A DNA stretch of 8,036 bases from an uncultured Prevotella sp. (GTDB lineage Bacteria; Bacteroidota; Bacteroidia; Bacteroidales; Bacteroidaceae), in NCBI GenBank assembly GCA_934230685.1, contig CAKQFF010000089.1, positions 1-8,036 on the forward strand, in the 5' to 3' direction. The position numbers and the translations under genes are program-made. Each line of letters begins with the position of its first letter. The stretch's first letter is position 1. Shown here piece after piece: positions 1 to 6,188 of this stretch. Below the pieces are notes generated by a model. It made no database searches. It had not been told where the DNA came from and was given only the letters and a program-made list of their open reading frames with translations.

Positions 1-75
1 GTCTATAGAAGTGTCCGTAAGGTGCATTGGTTGTTGTCCCATTCTACCAATTATTATAGAATCTCCTATTTTCAT
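1..75 (-). CDS. Start of a second FHA-domain protein, cut by the window edge
   Basis: Only the first 25 codons lie in the window. The ATG is the complement of 73-75, and the frame stays open to base 1. The peptide begins MKIGDSIIIGR, followed by a short loop and then HLTDTSID. This is how an FHA (phosphothreonine-binding) domain begins: a beta strand ending in Gly-Arg (residues 10-11), a loop, and a strand leading to a Ser-Arg-x-His-like motif that would lie just past the edge. The start is 15 bases downstream of the stop of the zinc-ribbon/FHA gene, so the two are probably co-transcribed as tandem FHA genes. No strong Shine-Dalgarno is visible, which is normal for Bacteroidota. The family call rests on a very short stretch. 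The tight spacing and the neighbouring FHA gene support it. Confidence 0.55.
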   Translation of the reverse strand, partial: MKIGDSIIIGRMGQQPMHLTDTSID

Positions 76-90
76 AAGGTTACTTTTTGT

Positions 91-531
91 TTATTCAAAT
101 TCATTTGTAATGTACATTTTCTTTTCTCCGAGAGTAAAGCAATCATTAGGATTAAGATATATTATATCATTCTCTATAAGTTCTATGTCTTGTATTAATG
201 TGGGGTTTTTACCATGCTCTTCAAATGTACATTGTATACCTAAAGGTGTACATGTTAATTCTAAGACAGCATGTTTACGACTCATATATTGATCCTCATC
301 TGGTATTTTTACCTCGGCATCATTATTGTCACAATCTCTTCCTATCCATTGCCTACCGAAATGCAGTTGATACAAATCTGTTCCTACTTTGATGGATAGT
401 TTAGGTAAATAAGTTTTTATCTTATTCTTATTATGACAATGTGGACATTCTGCAGTTTTTGATTCTATCCCATAGTTCGCTGCTAAAGTTATTACACTCT
501 TGCATATGGGGCATTTTAAAACAATATTCAT
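91..531 (-). CDS. Zinc-ribbon plus FHA-domain protein (phosphothreonine reader)
   Basis: This 146-residue protein has no signal peptide and is probably cytoplasmic. Residues 7-32 form a zinc-ribbon with two CPxC knuckles (C7/C10 and C29/C32). The rest, about 45-145, is an FHA domain with the Gly-Arg pair (64-65), the Ser-Arg-Lys-His motif (84-87) that contacts phosphothreonine in this family, and a terminal strand pattern DCFTLGEKK. The usual Asn-Gly turn is not obvious; Asn109 in HGKNP is the nearest candidate. FHA domains recruit partners phosphorylated by Hanks-type kinases, so this is the natural reader for a system whose eraser is the PP2C phosphatase at 6189-7046. It is followed after 15 bases by another FHA-like gene. 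The DNA is visibly AT-richer than the upstream operon. I infer its own promoter in the 251-base gap upstream. The partner protein is not known. Confidence 0.85.
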   Translation of the reverse strand: MNIVLKCPICKSVITLAANYGIESKTAECPHCHNKNKIKTYLPKLSIKVGTDLYQLHFGRQWIGRDCDNNDAEVKIPDEDQYMSRKHAVLELTCTPLGIQCTFEEHGKNPTLIQDIELIENDIIYLNPNDCFTLGEKKMYITNEFE

Positions 532-627
532 GAAATAAGTAATTTAAAATTTATATAAATCGGATGGTAAGAGAGTAGTAAGCTTTCTGTGCCCTATGGT
601 AGGTGACACGCAATAAAGACTTTTAAA

Positions 628-660
628 ACAATGTAAAATGGATTAAATTGTGAAAGGCAA
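628..660 (-). promoter_or_regulatory. Weak candidate Bacteroidota promoter for the FHA genes
   Basis: Read on the minus strand, TTGC (657-660) is followed after 21 bases by TACATTGT (628-635). This is a partial match to the Bacteroidota sigma factor consensus (TTTG, 19-21 bases, TAnnTTTG). It would give a leader of roughly 90 bases before the ATG at 531. It is the best candidate I found in the gap, but the -7 element lacks the final TTTG, so the call is weak. Its position, downstream of the probable operon terminator and upstream of the FHA gene, is what makes it plausible. Confidence 0.25.
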
Positions 661-677
661 TAGAATTATATACTTAA

Positions 678-711
678 AAGCCCGAATCAACAATAATGTC
701 GGTTTGGGCTT
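678..711 (-). terminator. Probable terminator hairpin after the five-gene operon
   Basis: AAGCCCGAATC (678-688) pairs with GGTTTGGGCTT (701-711) across a 12-base loop. In the minus-strand transcript the six outer pairs (AAGCCC/GGGCTT) are perfect. They are followed by a short T run (TTTT) about 105 bases after the stop codon at 783. Read as plus-strand RNA the stem is longer (11 pairs using two G-U), and a run of T follows at 717-723, so it may act in both directions. It sits where the end of the operon would be expected, and no gene on the plus strand needs it. Confidence 0.45.
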
Positions 712-782
712 AACCTTGTTTTTACGAAAAAATTAGAGAAGAGTAATAGCAAATGCTATGTAAGAAACAAGCAGAAGCAACC

Positions 783-1769
783 TTAGTTATTCGGAATAAA
801 GAAATCCTCTGGCGAGAAGTCATCTTTTGTCTGGTTTGCTCTTTTGGGAGTCCATGTCCTAACATGGATTTTCGGACTGCCTTCTTCTTGGAAATCCCAA
901 AGCAGGAACACGTATCCGTCGTCGGAGTATTGTCTGCCGTTGTATTGCTGACTGTTCCATTTCTGGCGTAGTCTCACACCGTATATGTTAGGATTTGAGC
1001 CATGTCGCATCAGTTCAATGTCCGAAAAGTCAACATTTATGAATTCATTGCCTTTGAACAGACTCCTAAGATTGTTTATATACTGCTGCTTGTTTTGTTT
1101 ACTGTACATCACTTTCTCATTCACCTTCTGCGAGACACCATCAATGTTGTTTTTACCTAATGTTCTAATAACACGACCAGTAATGATCAGAGCATCATCG
1201 CTAAAGATTTCTTGCAGAGCATTGATGTTTTTCTCCACATAGTAGCTTCTGAAGTTCTCCACAAAGTTTAGAATCTCCCTTCTCATTCTAAGGTCAATAT
1301 TTGAGTTGCTACCATGCAGAAGAGCTACATACGAATTGTTGTCGATGGCAGTTCTTACACCCGTGATAACACCTTTCTTATTGAAGCTGATGGTCAACTC
1401 CTTATGTATCTCACCCTTGTAAGTATTGTCAATGGGTTTCATCTCCACTGGTATTTGTCTTATCTCATATCCAGTGAAGTCTTTAAGGCAAGGCTGCACA
1501 TTTTTGTTCCACTCGCAACGGAAATGAATGTTTGTCCAAAGACTTTTCAAGCCACTCGCAGCCATATCGTCAATGCCAATATTAGTGAGGTTCAACTGGC
1601 GATGGTTGGCTTCCGCTTTGTTTATCTCGCTTAGCAAAGACGACACGTTTCTTTCAACATTCACCTTAAGCGACTCGTTGTATATGCCGTCGCTGAATTG
1701 GAAAGTCACCTGAGCAGACATCAACGATGAAACCAATACGACATATAGTAAAAGAAAATATCTTTTCAT
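783..1769 (-). CDS. Exported protein with NTF2-like C-terminal domain
   Basis: This 328-residue protein begins with a signal peptide (MKRYF, a hydrophobic stretch to about residue 17, likely cleaved before Gln20), so it acts outside the cytoplasm. Residues 21-160 are beta-rich with two Cys (85, 94) and match no family I recognise. From about 164 to 308 the pattern fits the NTF2-like/SnoaL fold: a helix with FVENFRSYY, then NALQEIFSDDALIITG, and late strands VRLRQKWNS and YVFLLWDF ending in HVRTWTP. Such domains are small cone-shaped ligand-binding or scaffold modules; no catalytic residues can be assigned. It is the last gene of a tight run, 24 bases after the 235-residue protein, and a terminator-like hairpin follows. 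The fold call is by pattern only and the function is unknown. Confidence 0.75.
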   Translation of the reverse strand: MKRYFLLLYVVLVSSLMSAQVTFQFSDGIYNESLKVNVERNVSSLLSEINKAEANHRQLNLTNIGIDDMAASGLKSLWTNIHFRCEWNKNVQPCLKDFTGYEIRQIPVEMKPIDNTYKGEIHKELTISFNKKGVITGVRTAIDNNSYVALLHGSNSNIDLRMRREILNFVENFRSYYVEKNINALQEIFSDDALIITGRVIRTLGKNNIDGVSQKVNEKVMYSKQNKQQYINNLRSLFKGNEFINVDFSDIELMRHGSNPNIYGVRLRQKWNSQQYNGRQYSDDGYVFLLWDFQEEGSPKIHVRTWTPKRANQTKDDFSPEDFFIPNN

Positions 1770-1793
1770 AAAGTTTTAATTTTTATATGCAGA

Positions 1794-2501
1794 TTATTTT
1801 ACACGCACACATATAGGTGCACAGTTTTTAAATGATTTCATGCCTTCAGAGTCAACTACTATTCCTGTCTTCACGTCCGTTCTTGCGTCATTTTTCACTG
1901 GTGAGAGAACAGCCACTATTTGGCGGTCTACATTCATCATCACAAGATAACATTCGGTTTGATTGCGCATGGAATTGTATTTGCCCCACGAGTCAATAAG
2001 GTTGTTGTCCATAGCCATGTCAAGCAAGTACTGCAACTGGACGAAGGAGCTCACGTCACAAACCTTCTTGATTATGTCTGGCCAGTTAGCCGACCCCAAG
2101 ACGGGAGTTGTATTTGTATTATTGTTGTTAGTATTTGTGTTCACGCTTGTGTTGGGATGGAAAGTCATAGTCTCTTTCTTCTCAACAATGGTTTTAGCCA
2201 CATACACCAACACCATTACAGCATCGCCACGGTTTACGCTCTTTTGTTGCAAATTAGCCATTATCTTGTCCTCGCCAACCTCCTCTATCTCCATTTCCTC
2301 ACAGTAGTTGACAATATTCTCCTTAAGATAACTGAACGCAATGTTCTTAGCCTCATCAACACTTTCGGCAGTAGCCTCAGCAGTGAAATATTTGCCCGAC
2401 AGTTTTATTTCGTTTATAGCCTCAATGGAGTTTTGAGCTAAGCACGATAGAGCGCAAGCAACCAGTGCCACAACAAATGTGCATAATCGTCTTAATGTCA
2501 T
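1794..2501 (-). CDS. Exported protein of unknown function, possibly LPP20-like
   Basis: This 235-residue protein has an N-terminal export signal. It reads either as a type I signal ending at Ala22-Gln23 or as a lipoprotein signal, because LVAC (13-16) matches the lipobox. Residues 30-105 contain the pattern SGKYFTAEATAESVDEAK, a helix, then VMVLVYVAKT. This recalls the LPP20/FlgT-N type alpha-beta fold seen in envelope lipoproteins; that is a resemblance only. Residues 117-132 are an Asn/Thr-only linker, and a second domain (about 138-235) contains strand YLVMMNVDRQIVAVLSP. The start codon is 2 bases after the stop of the 368-residue gene, which implies translational coupling. The pairing of two small domains across a flexible linker fits a periplasmic or surface role. 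I do not know its function. Confidence 0.75.
   Translation of the reverse strand: MTLRRLCTFVVALVACALSCLAQNSIEAINEIKLSGKYFTAEATAESVDEAKNIAFSYLKENIVNYCEEMEIEEVGEDKIMANLQQKSVNRGDAVMVLVYVAKTIVEKKETMTFHPNTSVNTNTNNNNTNTTPVLGSANWPDIIKKVCDVSSFVQLQYLLDMAMDNNLIDSWGKYNSMRNQTECYLVMMNVDRQIVAVLSPVKNDARTDVKTGIVVDSEGMKSFKNCAPICVRVK
2106..2153 (-). repeat. Low-complexity Asn/Thr codon tract
   Basis: About 16 successive codons encode almost only Asn and Thr, residues 117-132 of the 235-residue exported protein. They are mainly AAT/AAC and ACA/ACT triplets, which differ from one another by single bases. This gives a near-repetitive trinucleotide-like tract that is a candidate for length variation between strains. 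It separates two folded regions of the protein. Confidence 0.7.
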
Positions 2502-2503
2502 TT

Positions 2504-3610
2504 CTATTTCTTTGTTTTAATGTCGTTGTAGAGGTTCTTTACATTTGTCGTTGGAGTGTAAAGATATGCTCTTGAATTAAGCACAAGCTTGTTTGTGGCA
2601 ATATCCTTCACATCACATTCCAGACTAAAGATATGGTCGTAGCCAGTCTCCTTATTATATATAAACATAGCTCCATACAACTTACCATCCCTCATCTCCT
2701 CGAAACTGAAATAAGGAATGCAACCTTGACTCTTTACAAACTCCAAAAACTGTCTTACACTGACGGTAGCAGTTTCGTTTTTCTTGTCGCTTGCTATCAT
2801 CGTTATCGACATCTTGGCTTCGGGAATACTCTTGCAGTTAAGCAACATAGTGTTAGCAATAGTCTGCACAGGATACTTTGGGTCGATCACTGGCACATAG
2901 TCCTTCTTTCCGCTAAGCCTATAATATGTAGTGTTGGTGACAGTAGACAATATATAATTCTTGCCAGGCAGAGTATACAGCGTATCCTCAAGGTCTCTAA
3001 CCGTTCTTAGATTTGCTACGTCAATGTCGCATTCTGCAGGTTGCTGCTTAGGCTTATACGCTTTCAAGTCGCGCATAAAGTTATGCTCAAGTTCCTTGCG
3101 TGGCGTACTCAGCAAGAGATCATATTTTATGGGGATAAGCATATTTACAACTTCCGCACCACCTTCCTTCCATACTGCTTGATACACCTTGTTGTCAATT
3201 TTGCCTATAGTAAACGAAGCCGAGTCGGTAATGGCGAGCAAATTGCTCCATCTACCCTTAACAAACTTAGCGTCCATATATTTCAGATTGTTTCTTGTCA
3301 GTTTAAATGTCTGGCATAGCAGTCCGCTCTCTATGAACTCAAGCACAGCATTGTTGTCTTTCTGGCGATAGGCATTGTGGAACAGACTTAATCCTATATG
3401 CTCCACCATACCATTGTCGGTCTTCTTGATAACAATCTTATACTTGTCCTTTGGGAAGACAGAATAGCCAACCTTAAGAGTGTCTATACCGTCCAGCTTC
3501 AGCTCCGCAGCAACCCTTTTCAGTTCTTCCGTCTTGAACGATATGTTTTGTGCCATGCCTTCTGTTGCAACATACAACAGAAGGACAATGGCAGATAAAA
3601 TGGTTCTCAT
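2504..3610 (-). CDS. Exported protein of unknown function
   Basis: This 368-residue protein has a clear signal peptide: MRTIL, a hydrophobic core to about Val14, and cleavage after the GMA at 18-20, leaving Gln21. The mature part is a mix of strands and helices without a motif I recognise. The segment MSITMIASDKKN followed by ATVSVRQFLEFVKSQGC (about 267-297) looks like a small alpha-beta module. Three Asp-Ser/Thr-aliphatic triplets (43-45, 129-131, 209-211) match the Bacteroides O-glycosylation sequon, consistent with an envelope location; this is suggestive only because the triplet is short. The gene lies 15 bases after the Sel1-repeat gene and 2 bases before the 235-residue gene, so it is firmly part of the operon. 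I cannot assign a function. Confidence 0.78.
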   Translation of the reverse strand: MRTILSAIVLLLYVATEGMAQNISFKTEELKRVAAELKLDGIDTLKVGYSVFPKDKYKIVIKKTDNGMVEHIGLSLFHNAYRQKDNNAVLEFIESGLLCQTFKLTRNNLKYMDAKFVKGRWSNLLAITDSASFTIGKIDNKVYQAVWKEGGAEVVNMLIPIKYDLLLSTPRKELEHNFMRDLKAYKPKQQPAECDIDVANLRTVRDLEDTLYTLPGKNYILSTVTNTTYYRLSGKKDYVPVIDPKYPVQTIANTMLLNCKSIPEAKMSITMIASDKKNETATVSVRQFLEFVKSQGCIPYFSFEEMRDGKLYGAMFIYNKETGYDHIFSLECDVKDIATNKLVLNSRAYLYTPTTNVKNLYNDIKTKK

Positions 3611-3625
3611 ATATGTTTAGTTTTT

Positions 3626-5236
3626 TTATTCAAATGTTAAGCCACGCAGCAATGTAGTCCATGCGTTGTCCACTTTTCCGCGCTTGGCAATCTCTTTTGC
3701 CATCTCGGCATCTTTCTTCACACCGCCAAGTCCCTGCTGATAGCATGAAGCAAGATTGTCGGCAGCCTCCTTAGAGAGATAACCGTTCAGTATGGCATCA
3801 TTATAATAGGCTATCGCCTTCGATATGTCCTTGTTGACTATCTTTCCAATGAAATACAAGTTGCCAAGTTCACATTTCGCAGGTGCATATCCACCCTCAG
3901 ATGCTTTTTCGTAGCATTCCACCACCTTGTTTTTGTCTGCCTTCACCCCATTGCTTCCATCAAAATAAATCTTTGCGAGCAGATAGTTGGCATAAGGGTC
4001 ATCAGCTTTTGCGGCCTTCTCGTAATAAGCCATCATCTTCTTCTCGTTGGCTTTTTTCCACGACTTGTCGGAATAGCAGAGTCCGAGGAGTGTAGAAGCT
4101 ACGGCAATGTTTTTCTTTTCAAGAATAGTAAGTTCCTTCACAGCCGTAGCATAATCGGGTGTCGTCGATTCCATTAGCGACATGGCATGCACAAACGAGT
4201 AGAAGTCGGTGTTCTTCCATCCGTTCTTTATTTCCACATTAGGTTCGTTGAGAAGCTTCTGGAAGTTGTCTTTCATTCCCTTTGAGGCTGCATCGGCAAG
4301 CCATTGCAGTGCAATGACATAGTTCTGTTTCACGCCCTGTCCGTTCTTATACATTATACCCACATTCCATACTGCCACAGGATTGCTCTTGGCAGCCGCA
4401 AGTTTATACAAGCCCATAGCCTTGGCATAGTCCTGCTGAATGCCGTCGCCCTTATACAGCAAGTCGCCGAGCATCATCATCGCATTAGGCACATTCTTTT
4501 TAGCAGCCTTATCGAGAAAAGCTGCAGCCTGAGCCTTGTCCACCTTAGTGCCTTTGCCATTGCATAGATAATCGCCATATTTATATTCCGACACAGCATC
4601 GCCTTGGGCAGCCGCCTTTTGGTAGTAAGGCAAAGCCTCGGCATACATCTTAGCCTGATCATACAAGGTAGCCACTCTTACGGTCGCCTCAAGCGAGTTG
4701 TTGGCTGCAGCCATCTTCAAGTATTTCAGTGCAAGCTCATTGTTCTTCTTTACTGTGTTTCCGCATCCGTTGTAGTAGATGTCGGCAAGCAGGTTTATGT
4801 CGAAAGCCGACTTGTTCTTTACAACATTCTCTTCGCGTTGTTTCACCAATTCTGCGTTGCCAGCCTTTATCGACTCCTTATAGAGTTTCATAGCCATCAC
4901 AGAGTCCTGCTTAATGCCACGTCCTAACTGGTAGCAAAGTCCCATGTTAGCTATAGCCTTCACATGTTTCTGCTTGGCAGCCATACTGAACCATTTCAGA
5001 GCCACATCATAGTTCTGCTTCACTTTCTTGCCAGAGTAGTAGTAAGTGCCGAGAGTGTTTTGAGCCTCGCTGTTGCCCTTCTTGGCTGCATCAGTCAACT
5101 TCCTCACCTCTACAGAGTCAGCATTCACTGCCGCAGGCTTAGCCTGCTTGTTTGGTGTAGCCTTTTCCTGAGCCGTGGCATTATAGGCAGCAAACAAAGC
5201 CATTGCCACAGTCAGCATTATATATTTATATCTCAT
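3626..5236 (-). CDS. Exported Sel1-like repeat (tetratricopeptide-type) protein
   Basis: This 536-residue protein has a signal peptide (MRYKYIML, hydrophobic to about 18, cleavage near NATAQ at 19-23). The rest is a chain of Sel1-like repeats, roughly ten, each of the form A-x-x-x-LG-x-x-Y-x-x-G-x-G-V-x-x-[DN]-Y-x-x-A-x-x-[WY]-[FYL]-x-x-A-A-x-x-G. Clear units begin near residues 57, 93, 144, 182, 216, 251, 287, 380, 415 and 453. A divergent stretch at 320-365 splits the array into two blocks. Sel1 repeats make right-handed helical solenoids that hold proteins together, so it is probably a periplasmic or outer-membrane scaffold for its operon partners. It carries DSV triplets at 40-42 and 111-113 that fit the Bacteroides O-glycosylation motif. 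It follows the acidic membrane protein by 36 bases. The binding partner is unknown. Confidence 0.9.
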   Translation of the reverse strand: MRYKYIMLTVAMALFAAYNATAQEKATPNKQAKPAAVNADSVEVRKLTDAAKKGNSEAQNTLGTYYYSGKKVKQNYDVALKWFSMAAKQKHVKAIANMGLCYQLGRGIKQDSVMAMKLYKESIKAGNAELVKQREENVVKNKSAFDINLLADIYYNGCGNTVKKNNELALKYLKMAAANNSLEATVRVATLYDQAKMYAEALPYYQKAAAQGDAVSEYKYGDYLCNGKGTKVDKAQAAAFLDKAAKKNVPNAMMMLGDLLYKGDGIQQDYAKAMGLYKLAAAKSNPVAVWNVGIMYKNGQGVKQNYVIALQWLADAASKGMKDNFQKLLNEPNVEIKNGWKNTDFYSFVHAMSLMESTTPDYATAVKELTILEKKNIAVASTLLGLCYSDKSWKKANEKKMMAYYEKAAKADDPYANYLLAKIYFDGSNGVKADKNKVVECYEKASEGGYAPAKCELGNLYFIGKIVNKDISKAIAYYNDAILNGYLSKEAADNLASCYQQGLGGVKKDAEMAKEIAKRGKVDNAWTTLLRGLTFE

Positions 5237-5272
5237 AGTTTTTGTTGATTTTATTGATTTAACATGCTTTTA

Positions 5273-6073
5273 TTATCCAAGGTCTACAACGTCATCCATA
5301 GCATTGTCCACAACAGCATCCGTAGTGTTGTCGCTATCGTTCTGTGCCAAATAGCCATAGTCACCATTGTTAGTGCCAATGATACTTTCGGTGTCGCTCA
5401 CAGTAAGAGTAGAAGGCACCTCAGCCAACACATTGCCAGTATCGTCGGTTACAACATCATACGAGCCATTTCCGTTTACGTCCACCATATACAGGCTTTC
5501 GCCATTGTCACCTACAATCTGTGCAGCTGTCAACACCTCACCGTCAACGGTTTCCACAGTTCCCACCGCTGCAATGTCCATGTTCTCCATGTCGATGTCG
5601 GTAGGGTCAACCATTATAACGTCGTCTGTCAGGTTCTGTGCCACGAGGGTAGGGTCAACATCAGGAATATCGTCTACATTGACTTCTGCGTTCACCTCAT
5701 TAGTAGAAGCCTCATTAGCCGATGGTACATTGGTTTGAGCCGGTTCTTCTACAGTAGCCTGTGGTTGTGGCTCTGTGGTAGATGCTGTTGCAGCAGGTTC
5801 TGCTGTTTGTGTTGTTGCACTTGCAGCATTGTCTTGTGCTGCGTTGTGAGTGTCTGTAGCCTGTGTTGTTGCATTGCTGTCATTCGTCTCTTCTGCAATA
5901 GGGGCAGTAGGATTATCGTCTATAGAATCCACAATATCTATGTCTTCCTCACCTCTTACAATATCGGCAGTTACCATAACACCTGCACCAGCCATAGCTG
6001 CTCCAGCTAATGCTGCACCTTTCTTTAAGTTCTCTTTTGAGTTTTCGTTGATTTTCAAAGTCTGTGTCTCCAT
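5273..6073 (-). CDS. Acidic single-span membrane protein with Thr/Ala-rich linker and Ca-loop-like motif
   Basis: I place the start at the ATG at 6071-6073 (METQT), giving 266 residues. A frame-consistent TTG two codons upstream is less likely. The N-terminus is charged (KENLKK to residue 18). Residues 19-36 are Gly/Ala-rich and hydrophobic (GAALAGAAMAGAG), a short membrane helix or hairpin with small-residue packing. Lysines before the helix suggest the N-terminus is inside and the rest outside. Residues 41-130 are a Thr/Ala/Gln/Glu-rich, disordered linker. Residues 131-266 are strongly acidic and include DVNGNGSYD (198-206), which resembles the calcium loop of dockerin and thrombospondin type 3 repeats. 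It is the first gene after the promoter at 6125-6156. I recognise no named family. It could be an envelope tether or a substrate of the phospho-signalling proteins nearby; both are inference. Confidence 0.8.
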   Translation of the reverse strand: METQTLKINENSKENLKKGAALAGAAMAGAGVMVTADIVRGEEDIDIVDSIDDNPTAPIAEETNDSNATTQATDTHNAAQDNAASATTQTAEPAATASTTEPQPQATVEEPAQTNVPSANEASTNEVNAEVNVDDIPDVDPTLVAQNLTDDVIMVDPTDIDMENMDIAAVGTVETVDGEVLTAAQIVGDNGESLYMVDVNGNGSYDVVTDDTGNVLAEVPSTLTVSDTESIIGTNNGDYGYLAQNDSDNTTDAVVDNAMDDVVDLG

Positions 6074-6124
6074 AATCAATGTTTTTATAGGGTTTATATT
6101 TCTGTTTTACTTTTATTTCTGATG

Positions 6125-6156
6125 CAAAGATAGGACTTAATCATATCTCAGCCAAG
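6125..6156 (-). promoter_or_regulatory. Bacteroidota-type promoter for the five-gene operon
   Basis: Read on the minus strand, CTTG (6153-6156) is followed after 20 bases by TATCTTTG (6125-6132). The -7 box matches TAnnTTTG exactly, and the -33 box has three of four bases of TTTG. Spacing is within the usual 19-21 bases. Transcription would start around 6118-6120, giving a leader of about 45 bases to the ATG at 6073. It lies in the 115-base gap after the phosphatase gene and is the strongest promoter visible in the window. It suggests that the five downstream genes can be expressed separately from the phosphatase. Confidence 0.75.
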
Positions 6157-6188
6157 TCTTTTTCTTCATGTTACTTCAGAGGCTAAGT

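Noticed and set aside
746..759. Small palindrome ATAGCA-AA-TGCTAT after the operon
   Set aside because: It has a 2-base loop and a weak AT-rich stem with no T run directly after it. It is short enough to arise by chance.
1920..2441. A 173-codon plus-strand open frame
   Set aside because: It is fully antisense to the 235-residue exported protein, which has a signal peptide and fits the operon. No motif is present.
3626..5236. Tandem DNA repeats within the Sel1 gene
   Set aside because: The repeats are visible at the protein level only. The DNA units are too diverged to count as a DNA repeat array.
5264..6010. A 248-codon open frame on the plus strand, rich in Cys and Val
   Set aside because: It lies antisense to the acidic membrane protein. 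Its composition is what the reverse of Thr/Ala/Asp-rich codons gives, and it has no domain.
6074..6079. TTG start two codons before METQT for the acidic protein
   Set aside because: An ATG follows at once and is a more usual start. The extra two residues add nothing recognisable.
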